Assembly (NCBI RefSeq): GCF_050563535.1
Contig: NZ_JBNXUO010000001.1
Span: 62,001-126,000, forward strand
DNA: 64,000 bases
Reading direction: 5' to 3'
Source of the DNA: Falsiroseomonas sp050563535
GTDB taxonomy: Bacteria > Pseudomonadota > Alphaproteobacteria > Acetobacterales > Acetobacteraceae
Shown here: piece after piece, positions 25,358 to 34,644 of the stretch
Numbering within the stretch: the stretch's first letter is position 1
Layout: the number at the start of each line of letters is the position of its first letter
Notes under the pieces: model-generated
Database searches by the model: none
What the model saw: only the letters and a program-made list of their open reading frames with translations
Told to the model about the DNA's origin: nothing
Made by a program: the position numbers and the translations under genes

Positions 25358-26266
25358 TCAGCCCTTGAAGACGTTCTCGCGATGCCAGCGCAGGAAGACC
25401 GGGTGGGGTGCCTGGTCGGCGCGGCGCGGGGCAAGGAGGATGCGGTCGGGGTTGATGAGGCGTTCGGCGGCCGGCGGCACGACGCCTTTCGCGAGGAGCA
25501 GCTGGTGGTCGTCCGCGATCGAGATCAGCCCGCGGTCGAACATCCAGTGGAAGGTGGAGCAGAGGGCGAGGCCGTTGCGGAGCGAGTCCGGCCCATCGGC
25601 GGCGACAGGCCGGATATGGGCCGCCTGCACCTCGCTCCGGCCGCCGCCGTTAATGATTTTCAGACCGGTGAAGGCGCAGGTGTCGGCATAGGCCAACTTG
25701 ACCGAGCCGGCGAAGGCGGCCTCGCGGAACGGGCGTGCGACGACCCTCTCGATGATCGGCCGCTCGAAGGCTTCCTGCTCCTGGGCGAAGCCGGCGATCT
25801 CGCTGGCGGGCAGCGGCTGCGCCGCATCGGGGCGGGGGAGCAGGGTGGCGAATGCGGCCTGGACGATGCGCTCGTACTCGGCGTCAGGCAGCGCGCGGAC
25901 CGCACGGCCGAAGGCGCCTTTGCTGGTGCCGCCGTCAGCGCGCTGGAGGCCTGCCTCGTAGTAGGAGCCGCCTTCCTGGAACGGCACCGGGCGGGGAAAG
26001 TCGAGGTAGGAGTCGACCAGGGCGTAGAAGTGGTCGGGCGTGGTGGGGTCGGGGATGACGGAGGCGATGCGGGCCGTCGCGAAATAGGCCTGGCGGCCGC
26101 CGCGGCTGGACGGGTCGGCGGAACTGCGGCGCGGCTCGTAGTAGACGATCCAGTCGCCCTTCGCCGCCTCGACCTGGCGCAGATAGGTGCGCGGAAAATG
26201 GTAGCGGTGCTCGGGCAGGTCGTCGTAGCTGGGGTCGACCTTCGTGGTGAGCACCGCCTTGACCAT
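25358..26266 (-). CDS. HNH endonuclease with McrA-like N-terminal domain
   Basis: Protein of 302 residues. Residues 1-110 form a beta-rich N-terminal domain (PEHRYHFPRTYLRQVEAA, GDWIVYYEPRR, QAYFATARIASV) like those preceding HNH modules in McrA-type or EVE-like modification-dependent nucleases. The HNH core is CAFTGLKI, SEVQAAHIRPV, and NGLALCSTFHWMFDRGLISI, with the catalytic His in QAAHI and the Asn in LRNGLAL. The start overlaps the stop of the upstream unknown gene (TGATG). Together with that gene and the helicase it may form a restriction-type defence module acting on modified DNA (inference). Confidence 0.85.
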   Translation of the reverse strand: MVKAVLTTKVDPSYDDLPEHRYHFPRTYLRQVEAAKGDWIVYYEPRRSSADPSSRGGRQAYFATARIASVIPDPTTPDHFYALVDSYLDFPRPVPFQEGGSYYEAGLQRADGGTSKGAFGRAVRALPDAEYERIVQAAFATLLPRPDAAQPLPASEIAGFAQEQEAFERPIIERVVARPFREAAFAGSVKLAYADTCAFTGLKIINGGGRSEVQAAHIRPVAADGPDSLRNGLALCSTFHWMFDRGLISIADDHQLLLAKGVVPPAAERLINPDRILLAPRRADQAPHPVFLRWHRENVFKG

Positions 26267-27282
26267 CAGCGCCTCGCCGTTCCCGGCCAGGCGAAGGCGA
26301 AGTGGCCGACGTAGTAGCGGTCGTGGAGATGCCTAAGGTCATGCTCCCAGTCCGCCACCGCCGCGGCCATCGAGCGGTCGTCCCGCCGCTTCGCGTTACG
26401 GGTGAGGGCGGCGAGCGTCTCCGCCATTTTCCGAAGGCGTGCCGCCGAGTGTGGTTTGCCCCATTCCTCGACGTAGTCCTTGGGGAAGGCAGGGGGGATT
26501 GGCCCAGCAAAGACTTCAGCGAGGATCCGCTCACGCAGGCGCTGGGGCAGCCCGGCTGTCTTACCCACGCGGTAGCCGACGAACTGGAACACGCCGTGCC
26601 GGAGCCAGTGATTTGTGTCCAGGCCCGCTCCACCACCTCCCGACGCCGTGGTTGTCGGCCAGCGGAATCCCGGCTGCGCGGCGCGCCGGGTCCATTCCTG
26701 GCGAATTGCCTCAATCCGGCGGTGCGCGGCGGCGTGACGGCCGTTGCTGTCCTCGGCGGCGAGGACGCGGAGCGCAGCCTGCCAGAGCTCGACGGTGTCC
26801 TCGAGCGACTTCGTGGTCAGGTCCAGTCCAGCTGCTGGCGTGGCCTTGGTGACCGGCGTTGGTACGGCAGGTGCCGCCGTCACCGGCGCGATGCGTGTGG
26901 CCGCGATTGCATCCCGGAAAGACTGGCGCCTTACCGTGACGCGCCGCTCCGATGGTTCGTCATGGGCCATTCGGGCTGCGAGAAGCCGAAGACCGGCGAG
27001 GGCCGCATTGTCGAGCGCCTGATGCTCGGAAGTGGGTGCAACATCCTGGCTGAGACGCCAGACGGCACGCCGGACGACCTCGTCCAGCCTGACCGAGCCC
27101 GATCGCGACAGCAGGTCCAGCAACATCTTGAGGTGCTCGGTTGCTTCCAACTGGGCGACAGCGTTCTCATGCTCTAGGCTGCGGAAGCAGTGGCGAAGCA
27201 GCTCCGCCAGCACCTCCGAGATGGTCGTCTCCGGGGCATGGTCGCGTCGCGGATGATCTGGCACCGCTCTCATCTTTGCCAT
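26266..27282 (-). CDS. hypothetical protein, restriction-cluster associated
   Basis: Protein of 338 residues that I do not recognise. The N-terminal 110 residues are helical (ISEVLAELLRHCFRSLEHEN onward). A Pro/Ala/Thr-rich linker covers about 130-155. The C-terminal 120 residues form a compact, aromatic-rich domain: HWLRHGVFQFVGYRVGKT, VEEWGKPHSAARLRKMAETL, and the final DRYYVGHFAFAWP. No catalytic motif, signal or membrane segment is evident. It is translationally coupled to the HNH nuclease gene and follows the mod remnant by 8 bp, so it belongs to the res-mod-X-HNH transcript. A DNA-recognition or regulatory subunit is possible. Confidence 0.65.
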   Translation of the reverse strand: MAKMRAVPDHPRRDHAPETTISEVLAELLRHCFRSLEHENAVAQLEATEHLKMLLDLLSRSGSVRLDEVVRRAVWRLSQDVAPTSEHQALDNAALAGLRLLAARMAHDEPSERRVTVRRQSFRDAIAATRIAPVTAAPAVPTPVTKATPAAGLDLTTKSLEDTVELWQAALRVLAAEDSNGRHAAAHRRIEAIRQEWTRRAAQPGFRWPTTTASGGGGAGLDTNHWLRHGVFQFVGYRVGKTAGLPQRLRERILAEVFAGPIPPAFPKDYVEEWGKPHSAARLRKMAETLAALTRNAKRRDDRSMAAAVADWEHDLRHLHDRYYVGHFAFAWPGTARR

Positions 27283-27289
27283 GCCAACA

Positions 27290-29095
27290 TTACACCGCGA
27301 AGACCTTCATCACCTCGTCGCCGAGGTGGTTGATGACCTTCACCGCGATCCGGCCGCTGGCAGGCTTCGGGAAGGGGTAGCTCACGTCGCTGTTCAGGCT
27401 GGACCAGGCGGCGGCGTCGATCTCGGCCTAGCCGCAGGTGGGGTCGAGGACAAGGTCGCCGGGATCGGTGGCCATGAGAATGCAGCGTTCTACGGCCTTC
27501 GAACCAGTTTGTACGACGTAAATTTTCTCGTCGGTAAAGTTACCAGTTCCGGTATCAGTCCAAATATTCGAATGGGGCATTACGCCAAAGTCACTGTGAA
27601 AGCGACGATAGCGAAAGCTGTTTTCCGCAACATGGATGCGCTCTGCACGAAGAAGCCGAAACATGCCTACTGGGTAGTTTGGCTTCCAATGCGAGTTTTT
27701 AGGATAGGGGTCTTGATCCCCTTTGCGAAAGCTGAACGGCTGCGGCTCAGAAGCGCGACCCTGAGAGATCAGATTATCGGGATTGTAGGGCATGGCGCCG
27801 GCGGGAATTGTTACACGCCCAGCTTTCTCGTCTGCGTTGACGCCCCGGTATGTGAAATCCGGCTGCATGAGCCATGTCGCATTGCCGCGACCAAGTTCAA
27901 ACGGCTTCTCACGGTAGATCGGCCTCGACTTCAATTGCGATCTATTTCGGGCAAACCACAGTACGTAGTCCGAAACGTTCGAAATTGCGTCGGCTGAGAA
28001 ACCGTAGGTCTTTTGAACTACAATCTCGCTGACAAAATTCTCTTCTCCAAACACCTCATCCATCACCGCCCGCACGCGATGGACATTCTCGTCCCCGATC
28101 TGCACGAAGATGCTGCCGCTCTCATGCAGCAGATCACGCGCCACGCTCAGCCGGTCGCGCAGATAGGTCAGGTAGCTGTGGATGCCGTCGCGCCAGGTGT
28201 CGCGGAAGGCCCGCACCTGTTCCGGCTCGCGCGTCACATGGGCCTTGTCGCCGTCCTTCACGTCGCGGCTGGTCGTGCTCCATTGGAAGTTGCTGTTGAA
28301 CCGGATGCCGTAGGGCGGGTCGAGATAGATGCACTGCACCTGCCCGCGCAGCCCCTCGCGCTCCGCCAGGCTCGCCATCACGCTGAGGGAATCGCCCAGG
28401 ATCATCCGGTTCGACCAGTGCTGGTCGTGCCGGTAGAACTCCGTCGCCGCCGCGCGGTCCTTCAGCCCGTTGAAGTCGGCGAAGAGGTCCGGCATCGCCC
28501 CATCCGCCGGCTTCGCGCCGCGGCGGCGGATGTCCTCGATCAGCGCCTGGGGGTGCACCTTCTCCTGGATGTAGAGGGGCGGCGCCTGGACGATCAGGTC
28601 CGACCAGTCCTGCATGTCCTTGCCGCGCCAGACCAGCTGCGGGTCCAGGTCGCGGTTCCGGCGCGCATAGGCGACTTGGATGGGGGACCGGTCCTCATCC
28701 CGCAGCACCGTCTCCAGCTCCGCGGTGGGGATCTTGCGGCGCGTGTCGTCGGTGTGGCGGTAGGTGGCGATGGGCTTCGCAGCCATCGGCCCAGGTTTCG
28801 CGGCGGGCTTCGGCGCGGATGCCGGCCCCACCGGCGGCGCCGGCCGCGCCGGCGCCATCTGCTCCCGCGCCCTTCCCGCCGGCGCCGGGATGGCCAGTTC
28901 CGGCTCCAGCAGCTGCACCGACCCGCCGCGCCCGCGGCCGCGCGCGATCCGGCCTTCCTCGATCAGCGCCTCCTTCACCCGCTCATAGGTGCTCTCCTGC
29001 CACCCCAGCGCGTCCCGCAGGCTGGCATTGCCCGCGGAGCCGCCGAGGGATTCGAGGGTGTCGAGGAACTTCGCCTTCTGCTGGTCGGTGCTCAT
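27290..29095 (-). pseudogene. type III-like adenine-specific DNA methyltransferase (Mod), disrupted near C-terminus
   Basis: The first 555 codons encode a beta-class N6-adenine methyltransferase: an N-terminal winged-helix-like segment (ASLRDALGWQESTYERVKEAL), an Ala/Pro linker, HWSNRMILGDSLSVM, and YLDPPYGIRFNSNFQW with catalytic DPPY (259-262). After DPGDLVLDPTCG a TAG at 27428-27430 ends the frame just where the SAM-binding GSG(T) should follow. The same frame resumes with a 45-residue tail (VSYPFPKPASGRIAVKVINH, then MKVFAV) typical of Mod C-termini. An internal deletion that removed motif I and the end of the catalytic domain explains this. Codons about 349-540 are near 50% GC against about 70% around. 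Probably inactive. Confidence 0.75.
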
Positions 29096-29156
29096 CGGGA
29101 TTCCAGGGTCGCGGGGAGGGGCGGCGTCGGGTTGCTGCGGGATCGGGTGGTGGGGA

Positions 29157-32100
29157 TCATGCGGCCGGCGCCGCGACGGGCGCCGCGAGGCTGTCGAGCA
29201 GCGCCGCCAGCTCCCGCTCCATCTCGTAGACCGCCGTGAACTCGGCGAAGGCCCATCGCCCGAAGCCGCCGAGGTTGTTCACTCCCGGCACCCAGTAGGC
29301 GCGCATGGTGTTCGCCTTCTCCTTCGCGTCCTCCCCGCGATAGCCCTTCACCTCGACGACGAGGTTCAGCGGCTCGTCGCCGCCGTCATCCAAGCGCAGG
29401 ATGAAGTCCGGCCGGTAGCGGCGCTGCCCGCTGCCGAGCAGGTAGGGGACCTCGAAGCCGAGGCCCTGGTTCTTGACGTAGGCGAGGACGCGCTTCTCCT
29501 GCTCCACCACGCGGCAGAAGTCGGACTCCCATTCGCTGTCGCAGACCACCCAGTTGACGTGGCTGCGGTCGTGGCCGGTCTTGAAGCGCAGCGGCTTGGA
29601 GGTGGTGAAGTTGACGAAGCGCGTCGCGCCGGTCGGGTTGTAGGGGTCGAGGATCGCCTTCACCGGCCGCTCGCCGACCAGCGTCTCGGCGATCGCGGCC
29701 TTGATCTTGTTCGCCGCCCTCTCCGCGAGTTCCAGGTAGAGGAGCTGCCCGGGCTTCGTGTCGCCCTTGCAGACCAGGTGGCCGCCATCGAGCCACTGCC
29801 GGACGATGCGCTTGATCTGCCCGAAGAGGTGCAGCTTGGGCGCGCCGTTCGGGTCGCGGTAGGTGCGGTAGATCAGGTGCCGCGTGAGGTGGAAGAGGAC
29901 GGTCGACTCACGGACATCGTCGAGATGGTCGAGGTCGAGGTCGGCAGCCTCGCCGATGATGCCCTGGTTCCGGGTGCGGGTGGCGCCGACCAGTTCGGGC
30001 GTGAGCTCGAGCGTGTGGTCCGGCCCGAACTTCGCCTCCAGCCGCTCCTCCGGCAGCTCGACCCGGTAGCCCTCGACGTGGGGGAAGGTGATCTCGAGCT
30101 CATCGCGCTCGGGGCGGACGGCGTGGACGCGGACGGTCTCGCGCGGCGTGGCGGGGGGGCGACGACGGGCCTGGCGGTGAAGTCGAAGGGAATGCCCAGC
30201 ACGTCGGCGTATTCGACGTTGAACAGGTTGCTGTCGTTCAGCTCGTAGGACTGGCGCCGCAGGGCGCGGCCGACGACCTGTTCGCAGAGAAGCTGCGTGC
30301 CGAAGGCGCGGACGCCGAGGATGTGGGTGACGGTGTTGGCGTCCCAGCCCTCGGTGAGCATGGAGACGGAGACGACGCAGCGGATCTGCTCGCCGAGCCG
30401 CCCCGTCTTGCCGACGGTGTTCATGACCTCGCGGAGGAGGGTGGCGTCGTCGATGCTCTCCCCGGCGCGGATGTCGCCGCTGCGCTCCACCATCTCCTGG
30501 CGGAAGCGCTCGATCTCGTCCGCGGCCATGGCGCGGAAGTCCTTGTCCAGCGCCTCCCCGGATTCGAGCTGGGCGCTGTCCACGAGGATGGTGTTCGGAC
30601 GGGCGATGCGGTTGCCGTAGTCGTCGTAGTTGCGAAACAGCGGCAGGGCGCCCTGGTGGAAGGTCTCGGTGCCGTCCTCCGCCACGTGCCGGAAGCCGGC
30701 GATGTAGCGGTAGATCAGCTCCGAGCTGGCGGTGTTGTTGCAGACGACGATGAAGACGGGCGGGACGCGGATGCCCTTCTCCTCCCAGAGGCGGTAGGTC
30801 TCCTCGTAGTGGCCGTAGAGGGCGTCGAGGGCGGTCTGGAGGTAGATGGGGAGCTTGAGGGCGTCGAGCTGCCTGCCGCCGGCGCCGCGGCCCTTCTTCG
30901 GCATCTCCCTGCCGATATGCTCCCAGAGGTTCCGGAAGACCGGCATGTTGTCGTCGTTGACGTTGCTGGTGACCGGGACGCGGGGCAGCTTCACGATGCC
31001 GCATTCGATCGCGTCCATCAGCGAGAAGTCTGACATCGTCCAGGGGAAGAGCGTGCCTTCGGCATAGCCCGACCCGCGGAGGAAGAAGGGCGTGGCCGAG
31101 AGGTCGTAGACCATGGCGAGGCCGAGCTTGCGCTTCACCGCCTCAATGCCGCTGATCCAGAGGCGGGCGGCCTCGTTGTTGTCCTCGGCCTCGGCCTTCT
31201 CGTCGCCCTTAAGGTCGTCGTCGTCATCATCCTGGACGCGCTCGCGGTAGCAGTGATGGGCCTCGTCGTTGAGGACGACGATGTTCCGGAGGCCCATGAG
31301 GTCGGGCATGACGCGCTGGAGCATCTGCCCTTCGGTCTCGACCGTCTGGAGCTTTTCTTCCCGCCAGCCTTCCAGCGCCGCGCGGGTGCCCTTCGAGACC
31401 TCCATCCGCTCACGCAGCTTGAAGGCGTGATAGTTGGTGATGACGATCTTCGCCTTGGCGATGGCGGGGAGCATGTCGGCGGGGACGAGCTCGCGCTCGC
31501 GGTAATAGCTCTCCGGGTCGTTCGGCATCAGGACCCGCAGGCGGTCGCGGATGGTGATGCCGGGCGTGACGATGAGGAAGCCGCGCGAGAAGGTCTTGCT
31601 GTTGGCGTGGCGGACGGCGTTGACGGTCTGCCACGCGATGAGCATGGCCATCACGGTGGTCTTCCCGGCGCCGGTGGCGAGCTTGAGGGCGGTGCGGAGG
31701 ATTTCCGGGTTCGCCTGGGCGTTCGCGTTCTTCAGATGCTCGATGAACTTGGCGGTGCGGGCCCCGAGCTTCGGGGCGACCTCGGCCAGCCAGATCGCGG
31801 TCTCGACCGCCTCGACCTGGCAGAAGAAGGGCCGGACGCCCTGGAAGGGATGGTGCCGCCAGTGCTGGAGGAGGCGCGCCGTCTCGGGCGTGACCTGCCA
31901 CTGGTCGGGGTTGGGCAGGTTGCGCCAGGCTTCGACGTAGCTCCGGATCTCGTTGATGATCGGGGTTGGGTTGTATTCCTGGGTGGCGGAGGAGAGCCCC
32001 CCGGCGTCCTCGAAGGTAAACTGCGACTGGCCGGCGCCCTTTGCCTTCTTGCGCCGTTTCGGCTTCGGGACGGGGGTGATGAGGTCCGACCGGCGGCGCC

Positions 32101-32209
32101 CGTCGACGATGCGGCCGGTGGGCTGGCCATCCCCATCCAGCTCCCAGTGCTGGCCGGGTGACGCGTAGGGCGAGTTGAGGATGGGCCGTTCGAAGAAGGT
32201 ACTGTCCAT
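29157..32209 (-). pseudogene. type III-like restriction enzyme Res subunit, frameshifted
   Basis: Helicase-nuclease starting MDSTFFERPILNSPYASPG at ATG 32209. The first 683 codons carry Walker A (ATGAGKTT near 179), NDEAHHCYRER (DEAH), DLSATPFF, and LTEGWDANTVTHILGVRAFG with EQVVGRALRR (motifs V-VI). At a G7 run (30153-30159) the frame shifts; the other frame continues with TPRETVRVHAVRP and the C-terminal PD-(D/E)XK nuclease RRYRPDFILRL then LVVEVKGYRG. One extra base in the run would give a 1,017-residue protein, the normal length. It may be a true inactivation, a phase-variable tract or a sequencing error. Unusually, res precedes mod by 61 bp. Confidence 0.8.
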
Positions 32210-32658
32210 CCGGGGCCGGTTTTCGTTCCGATTTCGATGCGGATGATGCCGCAGGAACGTCCCTAGGTAACCTGTTCTTGAGGACTGTTTCGTGCTGGGG
32301 CTCCACTTTTCGGGTTCGTTCTGCCCCTGTGGTGCGATGCTCCGCGGGCGTGAGGATGGAGTGGACACCCAGCCCCGGGGCCTTTCCGGCTGGCCTCCCC
32401 GCCGGGTGAGGACCTGCGTCGAACCAAAACCTGAGTTGGGTTTCCAGGGGCGCCATAGTAGCCCTCACGCGAGACCCGTGAAGCTTCGCTGTCTTCCTGC
32501 TTCTGCACCAGAATCGACTATGAAGCTTCGCTAGGGGTGTTGCCGAAATTCCCGGAATTGCGCCGGAATTTCTGTGCAGTCTGGAAAATCCCAGCCCTGG
32601 GATTTGTGCAGAAAGCGGCTGGCCGTGATATCTTCATGGCTGTCCAGGGAGCACGCAG
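32210..32658. other. divergent intergenic region between res and the ParA-like cassette
   Basis: About 450 bp with no convincing gene. It holds two copies of TGAAGCTTCGCT (32479-32490 and 32521-32532), a 20-bp palindrome (32586-32605) and AT-richer DNA, so it probably contains the promoters of the rightward cassette and of res, and might include an origin-like site. Confidence 0.5.
32586..32605. promoter_or_regulatory. 20-bp palindrome upstream of the ParA-like cassette, putative operator
   Basis: AAATCCCAG and CTGGGATTT are perfect 9-base arms around a 2-base centre, 53 bp before the first gene of the cassette. The position fits autoregulation by that gene's product. Confidence 0.5.
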
Positions 32659-33330
32659 ATGGGCGCGCCGATCCAGACGGATTTTGATGACGTCGTTGCC
32701 GCAGTCGCCGAGGTCCGGCGGCGTGGCGTTCAGGTCGGTTACCTGAACGGGCGTGTCGTCGGGCTCGCGGCCGTCCGCAAGGCAGCCGGCGGCGACGCCG
32801 GGCGGGTGCGGTCGATGGTGGTCCTCCTCCTAGACCGTGAGGGGTATCGGATCCCGCCCACCGAGATCCGCCTCGCGAACACCATCCTCGACACCGAGAA
32901 GATGGCCAAGCGCGCCGCGAGGCGGGCGACCCGCGGTGCGGATCGGCGGATGGCGGCGGTGCTCGAGGGCATCGTCGACCGGCTTCAGGGGATTGCCGGG
33001 AATCGGCATGGTCCACATGGGCATGCCGTTCCGGAAGGTGGTGCCCTCGCCGGAGCGCGTCCGCCGGTCCCTGGACGCAGCCAGAAGGCGCCCCCGACGC
33101 CGGTCCAGCCCGCTGGACTGGCGGATGGGGAGGTGAGGTACGGCACCACGCAGAAGCCCAACGCGGCCGTTAGTGGCGGCCTGCTGGCCCAGATCAGGGC
33201 CGGCCGGAACATCGCCATTCCCGGCAACGAAACCTTCGATCCGTACGACCTCAACGCGGTCGAGCGCCGGCGGGCCGGCGAGCCGCTCCAAGGAACGGAC
33301 GACGATGACGATCCCCTTTTCTCCTTCTGA
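32659..33330 (+). CDS. hypothetical DNA-binding-like protein (KfrA/TraK-like position)
   Basis: Protein of 223 residues starting at ATG 32659 after GGGAGCACGCAG. The N-terminal 60 residues (DFDDVVAAVAEVRRRGVQVG then LAAVRKAAGGDAGRVRSMVV) look like the N-terminal HTH of KfrA-type plasmid proteins. A basic region follows (KMAKRAARRATRGADRRMAA), then a Pro/Gly-rich linker and an acidic end. The next gene, a ParA-like ATPase, starts 26 bp inside it, and a small membrane protein follows. In IncP-like elements a similar trio (TraK, TraL, TraM) flanks oriT, but the homology is not certain. No enzymatic motif seen. Confidence 0.6.
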   Translation: MGAPIQTDFDDVVAAVAEVRRRGVQVGYLNGRVVGLAAVRKAAGGDAGRVRSMVVLLLDREGYRIPPTEIRLANTILDTEKMAKRAARRATRGADRRMAAVLEGIVDRLQGIAGNRHGPHGHAVPEGGALAGARPPVPGRSQKAPPTPVQPAGLADGEVRYGTTQKPNAAVSGGLLAQIRAGRNIAIPGNETFDPYDLNAVERRRAGEPLQGTDDDDDPLFSF

Positions 33331-34126
33331 TGGCGGCAGCCGAGCCGCCCTCCAGTCTACGGTGTCGCCGCACGCCCTCCTCGTCGGCGCCGACAAGGGC
33401 GGCGTCGGCAAGACGACCCTTGCCGAGATCATCAGCATCGTGCTCGAGGACATGGGCGTCGAGCACTCCGTCGCGGAAGTCGAGGCCGACGAGCGCCTGG
33501 GCCGCCGCCTCGGCGACCGTGTCCAGCATCACCGTCTTCATGGTGCCGATGCAAAGGCTCTCGCCCGGGATCCCGACGCCCTGAACGTCTTCTGGGACAG
33601 CGTCTACGGGCAGGTCATGGAGAGCACGACCCTCGGCGACTTCGGCGCGAACGCGCTGGCGCTCTTCCTGCGCTGGGCATCATCCCGATCGGTCCGCGCT
33701 GCCCTCGCCGACGGCAGCGGGTTGCATTTCGCCCTCGTCGCGACGTCGGACTCCGACAGCCTCACAGGGACGCTCGCCTCAGCGCGGGCGATTGCAGCGA
33801 ACCTGCCAAAGGCGCAGACCTGGCTCATCTTCAACGAGGTGGCCGGCGGCATCAACCTGCAGCACCCTGGCATAGCGCAGCTTATCCGCGAGGCGCGCTG
33901 CCAGCAGGCGCTCGTCCTCCCGTCGTGCCGCGCGCCCGACTTCGGCATCCTGAAGAACCTGGGACGTCTTGACCGTGTGGCGCTCATCAGCGAAGCGGAC
34001 CTCGGCGCGCATGGCATCCCACGCCTCCGCGCCGGTCGCGCCCTCGAAGGCCTGCAGGACTGGCTCCTCGAGGTGACCGAAGTTCTCCGCCCGATGGTCG
34101 AGGCGTTCATCGCACGGCGCGGGTGA
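33305..34126 (+). CDS. ParA/MinD-like P-loop ATPase (TraL-like)
   Basis: ATPase of 273 residues with a deviant Walker A, KGGVGKTTLAE (31-41), preceded by ALLVGAD. The Walker A' Asp region is ADERLGRR; LIFNEVAGG resembles the switch II/NTP-binding strand of the ParA family. The canonical switch DxxG is not obvious, and there is no HTH, so this is closer to the TraL/VirC1-like mobilisation ATPases than to chromosomal ParA. ATG 33305 overlaps the previous gene by 26 bp; its stop overlaps the next start. Possible role: plasmid-type partition or recruitment of relaxosome components. No ParB partner is visible. Confidence 0.75.
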   Translation: MTIPFSPSDGGSRAALQSTVSPHALLVGADKGGVGKTTLAEIISIVLEDMGVEHSVAEVEADERLGRRLGDRVQHHRLHGADAKALARDPDALNVFWDSVYGQVMESTTLGDFGANALALFLRWASSRSVRAALADGSGLHFALVATSDSDSLTGTLASARAIAANLPKAQTWLIFNEVAGGINLQHPGIAQLIREARCQQALVLPSCRAPDFGILKNLGRLDRVALISEADLGAHGIPRLRAGRALEGLQDWLLEVTEVLRPMVEAFIARRG

Positions 34127-34524
34127 TGGACGGAGGACGGCCCCCCAGCCTCGCCGCAGTTCGGGCCGCTCGTGACGCGGCCCGAAGCCGGAATGCCGCG
34201 CGGCGAGCCCAGGCCGGGCGGAGTTTTCGAAGCGCCGACGACGGGGAGCTCGCGTCACAGCTTCCCGTCGTCGCTGCGGCCCTTGGGCCAGACGCAGCGC
34301 TGAGGATTGCAGCCGATCGCCTCGCGCGGGGAAGCCGCCTGCGGCGCCGGCTCGCTATGGCCGAGGCGCGCCTCCGTTCGGCGACCGGGGCCGCGCTGGA
34401 GGCCTTGTCGGTGATCGGCCACCTCCTGGCGGGTGCCCTGCTGCAGTCCCGCCGCGAGGTGATCGGGATCGCCGGGGCGCTCGCTGCCCTCGCCGGCACG
34501 ACAGCCCTGCTGCTGGTGTGGTGA
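34123..34524 (+). CDS. small protein with C-terminal transmembrane segment (TraM-like position)
   Basis: Protein of 133 residues. GTG 34123 overlaps the ATPase stop (GTGA); an ATG follows immediately. The first 90 residues are basic and helical with many Arg and Ala. A single hydrophobic helix (IGIAGALAALAGTTALLLVW) ends the protein. No known family recognised. Coupling to the ParA-like gene suggests a membrane anchor for the ATPase, as for the small third gene of TraK-TraL-TraM cassettes. Confidence 0.6.
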   Translation: MMDGGRPPSLAAVRAARDAARSRNAARRAQAGRSFRSADDGELASQLPVVAAALGPDAALRIAADRLARGSRLRRRLAMAEARLRSATGAALEALSVIGHLLAGALLQSRREVIGIAGALAALAGTTALLLVW

Positions 34525-34644
34525 CTTCAAGCACGTCGACCTCACGATCCAGACCGTACTCCCTGCCCGTCCTACGTCAGAACTACGCGGTGAAGGCTGT
34601 CGGCGCCTGTCATCTCTCGGCGCCGCGGCGCCTCGGTCCCAGGC

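Noticed and set aside
27281..27997. Plus-strand 238-codon frame in the low-GC stretch
   Set aside because: The minus strand encodes a recognisable methyltransferase segment here; the plus frame lacks motifs and exists because the low-GC DNA has fewer chance stops in this phase.
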